From the NCBI GenBank assembly GCA_037176705.1, contig CM073889.1, forward strand, positions 104,239,890-104,303,889: a stretch of DNA of 64,000 nucleotides. Direction: 5' to 3'. Position numbers and translations under genes: made by a program. The notes under the pieces are model-generated. The model did no database searches and was not told the origin of the DNA. It saw only the letters and a program-made list of their open reading frames with translations. Positions 36,986-49,394 of the stretch are shown here, piece after piece (within the stretch, counting starts at the first letter, position 1; the number at the start of each line of letters is the position of its first letter). Source of the DNA: Molossus alvarezi. Its lineage: Eukaryota; Chordata; Mammalia; Chiroptera; Molossidae.

Positions 36986-37711
36986 TTTAATGATCAATAT
37001 TCCATTGTAAAAGTGGACATATACTAGTCCTAAAACTCATGCAGATTAATTAGAAAATTAAGGACAGCAACCGAATAGAACCTATTATTTCTAGCAACGT
37101 CTACCCTGAAGCATATTAATCAGTTAATCAAGTAATCAGGTAGAATATTCAATATGTAAATTACTTGTATACTTTATTTAACACAATCATTTGAGAGGGG
37201 CCCCTGATTATACACAGCCCAAATCTTAGAACATTTTAACCATACTTGGAAATATTATGTTATCTCAAATTCTACTCACTTAATAGGAATGGACTTTCCC
37301 TAAACTAAGCATTTTACTGTCTTGTGAGAATAAGAACAAAATAGCCATTTGATTAATAACTAACAGGTTGTGTTATACATCTTTAAAAGAAAACATAGCA
37401 AGTTGGATTGTATTTCTGTTGCTTCTTTGTATGTTAATTTATGTAAATAAGAACCAAAAGCAGAACTACAATAAAGCAGGCTTTCACCCCTTAAACAGCA
37501 TGAGTAAACTACTTCTTTAATTAGTAGAGATTAAATATTTGTGCTGGCAGCCTACTCTACAGTATTTCTAAGAAGTCATAGTGTTATGAGCTGAGGGCTC
37601 ATTTTTTCTTCTACAAGCATTTCTGTGAATGTCAACATAGCTTTCTTACCAATTTGCAGAGAAGTGACATTTTAGAAACTATTGATTTCTTAGCTATGTC
37701 TCTTTTTAAGG

Positions 37712-38137
37712 TGTAGTGGTTTAAATGGGGACCCTTAAAAGATATGTCCACCTCCTAACCCCCAGAACCTGTGAATGTGACCTTGTTTAGAACAAGGGTT
37801 TCTGCAGATATAATTAAGTTAAGGATCCCTATGTAAGATTATCCCAGATTATTAGGTAGGTCCTAAATTCAAGGATATGTCCTTATAAGAGACACAGAGG
37901 AGAGACGGAGAAAGAAGAGGAAAAAGTTATGTGAAGACAGAGGCAGAGATTGGGGTGATGCAGCCAGAAAAGCTAGGAAAGTCATGGACGGCTTCTCCCT
38001 TCGAGCCTCTGGGGCAGTGTGCCCCCTGACACCTTGGTTTCAGACTTACAGCCTTCAGAACTGTGAGAGGCTAGATTTCTAAATTTAAGTCATCGAGTTG
38101 GCATAAATTGCTACAGCAACCCTCAAAAGACGATACA
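37712..38137 (+). mobile_element. MaLR-like LTR (MLT1 type)
   Basis: It starts TGTAGTGGTTTAAATGG, followed by CTCCTAACCCCCAGAACCTG, TGAATGTGACC and GCAGATATAATTAAGTTAAG. It continues with a CCTTATAAGAGACACAG segment and GTGAAGACAGAGGCAGAG. It ends with CAGAACTGTGAGAGGCTAGA and a GCTACAGCAACCC segment. The order and about 426 bp length fit a mammalian MLT1 solitary LTR. No internal genes. Confidence 0.78.
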
Positions 38138-39624
38138 AAAATTAGCTCTCCATCTCCTCCTAAATTTAAAAAGAAAACATTTCTGAAGCAGATCTCATCT
38201 ACTTTCTAAAGCATCTTGACCAATATTTAAAAATGAGAAATTGAGAAAGAAGTCAACGCAAAATGCTGTCGTTGGTGAAAGAAAGCAGTGGACTGACGGG
38301 GAATGACCACGTGAAAGAATTCCTGCAGTGACATCGGGTGGATAAGATGGCAGTGTTACCTCGGTTATCCAGAGGCATTGTGTGCTCCCGGTGAGCCACC
38401 ATACCTCTGTGTCAATGTCCACAAGCAAATTAGAAACTGAACACAATCTCGCGTTCATCTCCGTCTACCTTTTTTGTAAGGTGGTGAGGCCTCTGTTTTT
38501 CCGCAAGAGACAGAAATAAAACTTGGATGGAATACAATGAATTTGCACAGAGGCTTTTTTCCCCTAAAAGCAAAGCATATTTACAGCAAAGAAATCAAAT
38601 TCTTTTCTAAAGAATGTATACAGAGCCAGGAATTATACCCACAAGAATAAAAGCAAGTGATTTATCTTTATGGTAATGTAATTCACAAGGTTTACACACC
38701 AATTAGTCATTTCCAGGCAGAAATCAGACAACACTATAAAAATACTGAGCAAAACTGTGCTTATGGAGAGGTTATAGGATTGGGGCAGAAACGTGATGAT
38801 CTTCTTTTTATACTTGACCCTATCGCTACCATTGTCCTTTAGTAATAGGTTACCTCCTGATCATGAGTAGCGATTCAGTTCTCAAGTATGGTCTATTTGC
38901 TCCAGTCTCTTGTATTATGAGCACACTATCTTTTATTATCTGAACTTGCAGTAAAACAATAGAGCTATTATTCTGACAGCTGAGGGCTGTGTGTTTAATG
39001 CCATATGGAATCCAAAAGCACGGACCATACATTGTCCAATGGAACACATTTGAAGAATTTTGATAATGAGTAGGAAAAGTTTCCACCCCTCTCTGGGCAA
39101 TGACAGGGTCAAAGTGTCCGTTGTTTCTCTCGTCGCTTTATTTGTCTGAGTGGAGGGGAAGTGATTTGAGCTCCAAACGCCAGTGCGCACATCACAGTGA
39201 TTTTTCTGTGGTTGGTCAAGTTGCCTTGAGCGTGTGCCCTGGTTTCCCCGTTCTGTCACAGGAGCATAACGTGTACTGACCTTGGGAAGAGCATGTGTGG
39301 GAGGAGGAAGGAGACCCTGTTAGTGTGGTGGAGGATGAAGTTATTTTTGAAACAAGTATCATGTAACTTTAGGAAACAAAATCTGGAATTGGCTATTACT
39401 ATAAACATTTACAACTTTATTTATGTGAAGACTATAGTTTTATTGTCTGTGAACTGTATTTATGGTAGACTTCGAGGAGAAAGACAAAGGGAAAACTGAT
39501 ATTGTCAGTGCTCAATAAAACAAGCAGATATCAATGCTTGTGCTCTCTCTGGTAAACACTCCGGAAACTCACCTAATATGTGCATTACAAATAATCGAAG
39601 GCGTGCGCAGTCCATACTGATGGT

Positions 39625-39880
39625 AATACATGACTTATTGAGCACTTACTATGTGCTGAGCTCTATGGATTTTATACGAATTTTCTCATTTGATCCTCAT
39701 AATCATCCTAAGAGGAGATGCTCTAATTGTTGCCATGTCACACAGGAGTTGACAAGCTAGATAAAGTTAAACTGAGGCTAAGAAGCTTAAATGACTTGTA
39801 CCAAAGCTCTTCTCAAGTGACAGCACCAGGACTCAAACTGCTTGGCTCAAAAGCATTTCTTAACCTCTGTGCTGTATCAC
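39625..39880 (-). mobile_element. MIR SINE
   Basis: GAGCACTTACTATGTGCTGA, TTTGATCCTCATAATCATCC and an AACTGAGGCTAAGAAGCTTA segment, then CACCAGGACTCAAACTGC, are MIR in reverse over nearly full length. Confidence 0.72.
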
Positions 39881-40103
39881 AACGGGTTAAGTACCTTGCA
39901 CAAGCTCTCTGGTAGAAGTCAAGTACACGCGTTGGCAATTATGTAGCAAATGGAGCCAATCCCTCTGAAATTCTAGAGTAATTTTCTGAAATCTAAGTTA
40001 TTTCTCCACAGCCATTTAGTACCTGAAGAATTCTTTAGGGATTTCTTGTTTGTTTTTCACTAAAACTTTAGAAGTTTGAAAGTCTACTTTTTTCCAACTT
40101 TCC

Positions 40104-40178
40104 TTTATGTGTGTGTGTGTCTCTGTGTGTCTCTCTCTCATTCACACACATGCATGCGCACACTCACATACACACACC
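40104..40178. repeat. (GT)n / (CA)n low-complexity tract
   Basis: A GT run, TC run and CA run follow one another, interrupted by CATGCATGCG. Confidence 0.75.
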
Positions 40179-40689
40179 ATGAGATCTCTTTATGCTTCTT
40201 TGGCCAAGCTCGCATATGTGTTTTCCCTTTCAACTAAAGTTCCCCATCTCCGTTATGCAGAGCTGCCTGTAATAAAGAGAGGATGTCTGTGATTTACATT
40301 CAAGTCAAATTATGTATTGAATTGAATAATGATGACTCTTAGAATAACTTCTGCATAGAACAATTTGTTTTCTCTAAAAATAGGTTATCCCTATATCTAA
40401 GCGTAGCCCTCCAATGCTTTGCCTGGTTTCCCTGAAAGTCAGTGAGCAGAGTAGGTCTAGTTATTATTATCAAAGTGATATATATTAGAGGAGCAAAAAT
40501 AATAAATAATTTTTCAAGATCTTTAACATTATAATAATATCAAAATAGAATTACTTGGATAAGTCTGTTTGGCTAACTAGATAGAGTTATTGGAGCATTA
40601 GTGTGTTTGGAGTTTAACTCTGTAAATCAACAACTCAGTCAACATATATCAAGTGCCAAAGAAAGAAAAAATATTGTCAATTACAGCTG

Positions 40690-40900
40690 AATAGAAAGAA
40701 CACTAGGCTTAGAATCATAGACCTAACTTTGAATCTGACCCTTCTCTATATTATCTTGGAGACCATTGACAAATAATAGTCTCTCCAAGCCTCGATTTCT
40801 ATATCACCAAATTAGAGATAAAATTACAGATATTTTGAGGTTATTAGGGAGATTAAAGATGGAAACTATATAAAATCACTTAGCAAATATTCTTATAAAC
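40690..40900 (+). mobile_element. MIR SINE, decayed
   Basis: ACTAGGCTTAGAATCATAGA, then TTTGAATCTGACCC and GGTTATTAGGGAGATTAAAG follow MIR order. Confidence 0.5.
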
Positions 40901-41071
40901 TTTTTGCTTCTTATTTCATAATTAAAGAGAAATCATCCCTGTTTTCTCATGAATACATAGCTGCGGGCTTGGCTGGAAATGTAATTTTTATTTTGCCAAG
41001 ACAGTGGAGCATCAGGTTTTCATGGATTTTCTTATTGAGGAAGAAGTGGAGAACGGATAGAGAGAGAACAC

Positions 41072-41478
41072 TGTACTAGTCAGGGTTTTCCGGAGAAACA
41101 GAACCAACAGGAGATCCATATGTACAAGCGAGAGACCTGGGAAAGCTAATGGATAATTCAGTCCATGGCCACATGCCTGAGAATCAGGGAGCTGATGGCA
41201 TAAATCCCAGTTCAAGGGCAGGAGATGGTGAAATGAAATGTCCCAACTCATGCACTAGGGCAGGAAAAAAAGGGTGAGTTTCTCTTTCCTCTACCTTTTG
41301 TCCATCCAGGCCTTCAAAGGAACGGGTAACGCCCACTCACACTGGAGAGGGCACTCTGCTTCAGTCCACCCGTTCAAACCAGTGTCTTCCAGAAAGACCC
41401 TCGGAGACACACCTAGAAATAATGTTTAACCTGGCAACCCTGTGGCCTGTCAAGTGGACACATAAAATTTACCATCAC
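41072..41478 (-). mobile_element. LTR-like mammalian repeat
   Basis: It starts TGTACTAGTCAGGGTTTTCC and GGAGAAACAGAACCAACAGG and ends GACACATAAAATTTACCATC, a well-known dispersed repeat with TG..CA termini. Key interior pieces AATCCCAGTTCAAGGGCAGG and AGAAATAATGTTTAACCTGG are present. I recognise the pattern but cannot assign the exact family name. Confidence 0.65.
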
Positions 41479-43829
41479 CAACACTAAGGGTTTCTCCTAC
41501 TGTATCTGCCATGTTACAAAATGCAAAGTGACTTGGAGAACTCCAGAATCCCAGCTGCTCTGAAACATTTCCACATAAATAACGTAAAAGTAAATGGAGA
41601 TGGTGATTTGAGGGGAAACATTTTTATAACTGTTGCAGTTATTTCTTACCCCCCTTTCCACATGTAAATGCAAATAATGTCATAGCATCTCCATTTTTCC
41701 AGATTTGTCACTCACCAACTTAATTTCACACGCACATTGTTTATGTATTGAAAATGTACGTGTTAGACAGTTTTGAACTCTTCTACAGCTTCTCCCACAA
41801 GCACACAAACACTCCAGACACGCACTCACTATTACGTTCCTTATGTCGGTAGGAATGTGTCCTGTGTTAAATATGCAGCAAGCTCTCTGTGAATTCTACC
41901 TTCACGGATGGAGAAAAACCAGCCAGACTTTCATTTCCAGAGTGAGCATCAGTACTCGAACCCTTGGACGAGAGGCCACGGTGTCCGTTACCAGAGTGAG
42001 TGGTTTTGGAAAGAATCGGTTCAGAAATCGTTATAGCTGATGGGTAAAGGGTGAGACCAGGAATATGCGAGCATCCTAGTCTTGAGTATTTGTTAAAACA
42101 TCCGTTGATCGGGTGTGATCCTTACTGTCTATAACCGTAAGCAAACAAACACAGCACACTGGGATGAGTCTTCTCGTTAGAACCGTTCATTTGCGAATCC
42201 GCCAACCACAGAGTCCCCTGACATCAGAAGGGCCGAGAGAACAGTGACTGAGTGCTCAGGAAAGAGGTGACACCAACAGGAGCATCTTTCACATCCCACC
42301 AAAAAAATTCAACGAAGGCACCGACGGGGCGGCCGTTGTTACAGATTCTCTGCTCTGGTTTACAGAGGAAGAGCTTCTCTCGAGCAGGTGACTTGTGTTG
42401 ATCACAGAACTTTCTTGCAGGAAAATCTCTTGGGAGAAAACTTCAACTAGATATGGGTGGGATCCTGACTCCACCAGCTCTAAGCTCTTTGACCCGGGCA
42501 AAGATATCACATCTTTTTCAATGTCTTTTTTTTTTTTCTTTTTCTTTTCCCTTTAATTCTCTTCATTCAGCTAGGCATTCTATGCTTTCGACAAAAAATA
42601 TTTTAAGTTTTTACTACATGCCAGAAATGATAGTAAGGCACTGGGAACGAAAAACAATAAGTAAAAAGAAACGGCACGTGCCCCCAGTGCGCATAAGGAT
42701 GCGCGTGTCTCCTGGGTTATGCATTAAAGGAGACAGCAGGCAAAAATAATTATCACTGTTCTGAAACATCCCAATAGTCATCTCATTCTTTTTTGGAAAA
42801 ACTTCCCGTGGATTGTCTCTTCTGCTTCCCTTCAAAGGCAGAGGCTGTAATAATAGATCCATTTACTTGATTTTAGCAAGACACATGGCCACCCAGTGAA
42901 AGGTACGTTTTGCACATGACTTTCTTTACAATTGTGCGTGGCTGTGTGGCTAAGATCTGGCCAATGCACTTAAGTAAACGTGGCAGTGCCATTCGTGGGC
43001 TTTGCCACTCACGGAATGCATGAGTACACGTGGAAATTCAGGGCCCTTCCTTCTCTCACAGGCTGGGAGGTGACATTGAAATAGACTCAGAGATGAAAGG
43101 CACCGCTGGGCAAAGCCAGATGACCAGCACTGGACTGGTCGCTTGTAAACTGTCACTTTAATGTAATTTAAACTGCACTGTTTTGGTGTTTCTTTACTAT
43201 AGCAGCTTGTTCTATATCCTAATTGATACAATATATTTGTGATAAATACAGTTCAAACCATATCCATTGTCTTGAATCCTGGAAAGGACATCATTCGTTA
43301 ACATTCATCACTGAAGAATATTTTTTGATTCACCTTTTAAACGAGTTCTGTATTATTTAACTATCTCTCTAATTGTGCTTACCTACTTTATTATTTTTAC
43401 TTTGTGTTAAATTGTCTTATAATAATTACAGTGCATAGAAAATTGCTTATACTCACAAAGGAAAAAACCGTCTTAGTCTTTGTTCATAGCCCTCCTACTT
43501 CAAGCAATGCCCAATACAATAAAATTCTTCAACAGAACAATACTAGAGCATTGTTGCTTCGGATTCTTGCTGTACCCCTCCTCCCTGCCCCCCCCCCCTG
43601 CAAATAGATAAGCTGCTATTATTTACCTTTTCTCTTTACTTTCAATCTACCAGCAGAATTTTGCAAACAGGACAGCTATAATACTGTCCAGATCAATTTA
43701 AAGCAATCATGTACAAAGTTGTGCATTAAAACCCAAATATATGCCAACAATGTTATAATTCCATACATTATTTTGCTGGGATGGAGCTTATTTTGCTTCT
43801 TATTTCACTGACTTCCTGATATGGACTGA

Positions 43830-43849
43830 TTTTTTTTTTTTTTTTTTTT
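43830..43849. repeat. Poly(T) tract
   Basis: Twenty T in a row, with no associated SINE or LINE recognised. Confidence 0.8.
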
Positions 43850-45097
43850 ACTTCTCCTATACATCCACTGACTATTACTGTCAATGCTGACATTTGGTTG
43901 ATTCTGGCTCAGCTCATATCAGTCTGTTTGATTTTGTTTAATTGTCTCTGCTCCCTATCCTCCCTACTGACCCAAGACAACCTGAGTTGGTAACTAAAAT
44001 ACTAGTTGATTTTCTTGAGAACTTAGGTCAGAAACTATATTTGTTTATGAGCTAACGACCTAATGCTATATTCCTTGTACAATTTATCATTGGTAGTTAT
44101 TTTTACCAGGTCTTTATTCTTACCTAACTATTCCAACTTAATTTCTTCATGTTTTATTAAATCGTGGATTAAAAATGACTTCGATTTTCACCTTAGAATT
44201 ATCAGTATTTTATTATCTTCCCATTATTAACAAAGTTATTTTCTATCTAGAAATATTTTCTTGAGTTCAGGTTATATTGAAATGAGCAAGAAATTCAAAT
44301 TTTAGTGCACAGAATTGAAAACCACGAGTACCTGAAGTCTTATCAGTTGAGGCAATCTTATTGCTATGAGGATAGAAGTTAATATGTGTATAAGAAATTG
44401 AATCAGATACAAGGTGAATGCTTTATTTTTAACTTCAATTGCAATATATGTATTCAACTTATAAAATTATACTTCGGCCCAGGCTATAGAATCGTAGCAG
44501 ATTTTGTAGTGAGTTATTTCATGTTTGAAGAGAACAATAGCTCAGGAGCCCTCCCACGAATCTACTCCCTCTGCCCTTGGCAATGTCCACAACACTTCAG
44601 TAGCTATGGCAACACCATGGGAGAGAAAGGTGAACAGAGATTCCGGATAGGTGTGCTGTCGCCTGGAGGCCACTGTCCAAATGTGGCTATTTAAATGTAA
44701 ATATTTAAAATTAAATAAAATGAGAAAAAAAGCAGTTCCTCAGCCATACTACTCACCTTTTCAGAGCCCTGCTCAGTAGCAGAGATATGGAGCATTTGTA
44801 TCATCCCAGAAAGTGCAGGAGACACAGGTTTTATAATACTTGGTGAGTTACCTTGAATGGGACTCAGTCTGAAGATCAGAGGAGAGCAGAAACACAGTAC
44901 TTAGAGAAGCAACAGCTATGATTTTAAGTAAATACACGCATATATTCATGTGGGCTGATGTCACCGAGTGTTTGAGTATCCTCTGCTTAACATATGGGGC
45001 AATTAATGGTCAGCATGGAGGTAACAGGCATTGCCCAGGTGAAGGCAGGAACCTGAGTGAATACAGAAGCTGATAGATTGATCCCGAGACTTTGATA

Positions 45098-45149
45098 TAC
45101 ACACATGTACACACATGCACAGGCACACACACACACACACACACACACA
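45098..45149. repeat. (CA)n microsatellite
   Basis: Imperfect ACACATG repeats lead into a pure CA run of about 26 bp. Confidence 0.85.
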
Positions 45150-45642
45150 GTCTCAGGCACTCGTTGAGTGAAAAGGCAAAATCAAAGTGTGAAGTAAGAG
45201 TCACCATGACACAGGCTCGGAGACCATGGTATTCGGAGACAACGAAGTGGTATTTATAGGATGTTGATCCTCGTTACTCAGAAGTAAATTCCCTTCGGCT
45301 CTGCGTGAAGCGAGGCGGGGTGGAGACCCAGCATCCTTGGTGTCCTGTGTCAGAGTTCTACTCGCCCACGTAAAGGGCATGAAAAGCAGCCGGGCCTTTG
45401 CCACACTGTCTTCCTCAGTCCTTATGCTGCAGTGAGGGGGGTGGGCCTGCGGAAGGGACAGACCCGGCTTTGATTTGAGCAGTCCACTTCGAGAGCCCGT
45501 GGCCAACAGCAAGCCCCCACGTTCTCTGCTCTGGGAGGGACATCAGTGAACAGACTCGGGAGGGTGCCCGTGAAGATCAACGCGGCCGCCTTGGTACCTG
45601 GCGCAGCGAGGGCCTGTGAACAAGGATTCCAGTCATTGTCCT

Positions 45643-48600
45643 GTCTCCTCCCCGCATTACTCTGTATTCTACTCATCTCCTTCTTCCTCTGCTCTCCTGT
45701 CTCCTCCCCGCATTACTCTGTATTCTACTCATCTCCTTCCTCTCCTGTCCTGTCTCCTCCCCGCATTACTCTGTGTTCTACTCATCTCCTTCCTCTCCTC
45801 TCCTGTCTCCTCCCCCCATTACTCTGTATTCTACTCATCTCCTTCTTCCTCTCCTGTCCTGTCTCCTCCCCGCATTACTCTGTATTCTACTCATCTCCTT
45901 CTTCCTCTCCTCTCCTGTCTCCTCCCCGCATTACTCTGTATTCTACTCATCTCCTTCTTCCTCTCCTGTCCTGTCTCCTCCCCCCATTACTCTGTATTCT
46001 ACTCATCTCCTTCTTCCTCTCCTCTCCTGTCTCCTCCCCCCATTACTCTCTATTCTACTCATCTCCTTCTTCCTCTGCTCTCCTGTCTCCTCCCCCCATT
46101 ACTCTGTATTCTACTCATCTCCTTCCTCTCCTGTCCTGTCTCCTCCCCGCATTACTCCGTATTCTACTCATCTCCTTCCTCTCCTGTCCTGTCTCCTCCC
46201 CGCATTACTCTGTGTTCTACTCATCTCCTTCCTCTCCTGTCCTGTCTCCTCCCCGCATTACTCTGTGTTCTACTCATCTCCTTCCTCTCCTGTCCTGTCT
46301 CCTCCCCGCATTACTCCGTATTCTACTCATCTCCTTCCTCTCCTGTCCTGTCTCCTCCCCGCATTACTCCGTATTCTACTCATCTCCTTCCTCTCCTGTC
46401 CTGTCTCCTCCCCGCATTACTCCGTATTCTACTCATCTCCTTCCTCTCCTGTCCTGTCTCCTCCCCGCATTACTCCGTATTCTACTCATCTCCTTCCTCT
46501 CCTGTCCTGTCTCCTCCCCGCATTACTCTGTATTCTACTCATCTCCTTCTTCCTCTCCTGTCCTGTCTCCTCCCCGCATTACTCTGTATTCTACTCATCT
46601 CCTTCCTCTCCTGTCCTGTCTCCTCCCCGCATTACTCTGTATTCTACTCATCTCCTTCCTCTCCTGTCCTGTCTCCTCCCCGCATTACTCCGTATTCTAC
46701 TCATCTCCTTCCTCTCCTGTCCTGTCTCCTCCCCGCATTACTCTGTATTCTACTCATCTCCTTCTTCCTCTCCTCTCCTGTCTCCTCCCCGCATTACTCT
46801 GTATTCTACTCATCTCCTTCCTCTCCTGTCCTGTCTCCTCCCCGCATTACTCTGTGTTCTACTCATCTCCTTCCTCTCCTGTCCTGTCTCCTCCCCGCAT
46901 TACTCTGTATTCTACTCATCTCCTTCTTCCTCTCCTGTCCTGTCTCCTCCCCGCATTACTCTGTATTCTACTCATCTCCTTCCTCTCCTGTCCTGTCTCC
47001 TCCCCGCATTACTCTGTATTCTACTCATCTCCTTCCTCTCCTGTCCTGTCTCCTCCCCGCATTACTCCGTATTCTACTCATCTCCTTCCTCTCCTGTCCT
47101 GTCTCCTCCCCGCATTACTCTGTATTCTACTCATCTCCTTCTTCCTCTCCTCTCCTGTCTCCTCCCCCCATTACTCTGTATTCTACTCATCTCCTTCCTC
47201 TCCTGTCCTGTCTCCTCCCCGCATTACTCTGTATTCTACTCATCTCCTTCTTCCTCTCCTCTCCTGTCTCCTCCCCCCATTACTCTGTATTCTACTCATC
47301 TCCTTCTTCCTCTCCTCTCCTGTCTCCTCCCCCCATTACTCTGTATTCTACTCATCTCCTTCTTCCTCTCCTCTCCTGTCTCCTCCCCCCATTACTCTGT
47401 ATTCTACTCATCTCCTTCTTCCTCTCCTCTCCTGTCTCCTCACCCCATTACTCTGTATTCTACTCATCTCCTTCCTCTCCTGTCCTGTCTCCTCCCCGCA
47501 TTACTCCGTATTCTACTCATCTCCTTCCTCTCCTGTCCTGTCTCCTCCCCGCATTACTCTGTGTTCTACTCATCTCCTTCCTCTCCTGTCCTGTCTCTTC
47601 CCCGCATTACTCTGTATTCTACTCATCTCCTTCCTCTCCTGTCCTGTCTCCTCCCCACATTACTCTTTATTCTACTCATCTCCTTCCTCTCTGTCCTGTC
47701 TCCTCCCCGCATTACTCCGTATTCTACTCATCTCCTTCCTCTCCTGTCCTGTCTCCTCCCCGCATTACTCTATATGCTACTCATCTCCTTCCTCTCTGTC
47801 CTGTCTCCTCCCCACATTACTCTTTATTCTACTCATCTCCTTCCTCTCTGTCCTGTCTCCTCCCCGCATTACTCCGTATTCTACTCATCTCCTTCCTCTC
47901 CTGTCCCATCTCCTCCCCGCATTACTCTGTATTCTACTCATCTCCTTCCTCTCCTGTCCTGGCTCCTCCCCGCATTACTCTGTATTCTACTCATCTCCTT
48001 CCTCTCCTGTCCTGGCTCCTCCCCGCATTACTCCGTATTCTACTCATCTCCTTCCTCTCCTGTCCCGTCTCCTCCCCGCATTACTCTGTATTCTACTCAT
48101 CTCCTTCCTCTCCTGTCCTGTCTCCTCCCCGCATTACTCTTTATTCTACTCATCTCCTTCCTCTCCTGTCCCGTCTCCTCCCCGCATTACTCTTTATTCT
48201 ACTCATCTCCTTCCTCTTCTGTCCTGTCTCCTCACCACATTACTCTTTATTCTACTCATCTCCTTCCTCTTCTGTCCTGTCTCCTCACCACATTACTCTT
48301 TATTCTACTCATCTCCTTCCTCTCCTGTCCTGTCTCCTCCCCGCATTACTCTTTATTCTACTCATCTCCTTCCTCTTCTGTCCTGTCTCCTCCCCCCATT
48401 ACTCTTTATTCTACTCATCTCCTTCCTCTTCTGTCCTGTCTCCTCACCACATTACTCTTTATTCTACTCATCTCCTTCCTCTCCTGTCCTGTCTCCTACC
48501 CACATTACTCTTTATTCTACTCATCTCCTTCCTCTCCTGTCCTGTCTCCTCCCCGCATTACTCCGTATTCTACTCATCTCCTTCCTCTCCTGTCCCGTCT

Positions 48601-49290
48601 CCTCCCCGCATTACTCCGTATTCTACTCATCTCCTTCCTCTCCTGTCCCGTCTCCGCCCCGCATTACTCTTTATTCTACTCATCTCCTTCCTCTCCTGTC
48701 CTGGCTCCTCCCCGCATTACTCTGTATTCTACTCATCTCCTTCCTCTCCTGTCCTGGCTCCTCCCCGCATTACTCCGTATTCTACTCATCTCCTTCCTCT
48801 CCTGTCCCGTCTCCTCCCCGCATTACTCTGTATTCTACTCATCTCCTTCCTCTCCTGTCCCGTCTCCTCCCCGCATTACTCTTTATTCTACTCATCTCCT
48901 TCCTCTCCTGTCCTGTCTCCTCCCCGCATTACTCCGTATTCTACTCATCTCCTTCCTCTCCTGTCCTGTCTCCTCCCCGCATTACTCTGTATTCTACTCA
49001 TCTTCTTCCTCTCTGTCCTGGCTCCTCCCCGCATTACTCTTTATTCTACTCATCTCCTTCCTCTCCTGTCCTGTCTCCTCCCCGCATTACTCTGTATTCT
49101 ACTCATCTCCTTCCTCTCCTGTCCTGGCTCCTTCCCGCATTACTCTGTATTCTACTCATCTCCTCCTTCCTCTCCTGTCCTGGCTCCTCCCCGCATTACT
49201 CTGTATTCTACTCATCTCCTTCCTCTCCTGTCCTGGCTCCTCCCCGCATTACTCTGTATTCTACTCATCTCCTTCCTCTCCTGGCCTGTT
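45643..49290. repeat. Pyrimidine-rich minisatellite, 68 units of about 53 bp
   Basis: A unit reads CTCCTCCCCGCATTACTCTG, TATTCTACTCATCTCCTTCC, TCTCCTGTCCTGT (53 bp). I count 68 occurrences of the CATTACTC core. A 56-bp form with an extra TTC (CTTCTTCC) is frequent up to about 47420, and a similar 3-bp insertion (TCCTCCTTCC) recurs near 49160. A 52-bp form (CTCTCTGTCC) appears at about 47690, 47790, 47850 and 49010. TTTATT replaces TGTATT in a block near 47650-49050, and GGCTCC replaces GTCTCC from about 47950. The top strand is about 83 percent pyrimidine. No AG occurs anywhere inside. Stop-free reading on + in all three frames is a by-product of the unit sequence. Confidence 0.97.
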
Positions 49291-49295
49291 TCCAG

Positions 49296-49394
49296 TTCTA
49301 CCCCCTGTTCCTGCCCCCTCTCCCAGAAATCCACAGAAATGAATGGAGGGGGGTTCGTGAATGAGCCCAGGAGCTAACGGAAAAGGAAAAGGAG
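49296..49394 (+). other. Candidate cryptic (poison) exon after the pyrimidine array
   Basis: The first AG after the array (TGTTTCCAG, 49294-49295) follows kilobases of pyrimidine tract. A second acceptor, CCCTCTCCCAG, ends at 49326. A donor GGAG|GTAAGA starts at 49395, preceded by purine-rich GGAAAAGGAAAAGGAG, an enhancer-like sequence. The exon would be 99 or 68 bp. In the DCC phase the 99-bp version meets a stop codon after NPQK, so inclusion would truncate the receptor. There is no direct evidence of use. Confidence 0.3.

Noticed and set aside
42289..42862. Small frames of 70-100 codons in unique intron
   Set aside because: Length is within chance expectation, with no domain and no flanking splice signals of note.
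45643..49290. CRISPR-like layout of many regular repeats
   Set aside because: There are no unique spacers, the whole unit repeats, and the host is a mammal.
45546..49377. Open frames of about 1190-1270 codons in all three + frames
   Set aside because: They are products of a 53-bp stop-free pyrimidine unit whose length is not a multiple of three. The translations repeat the same peptide in rotating frames, with no conserved domain and no promoter or splice context.
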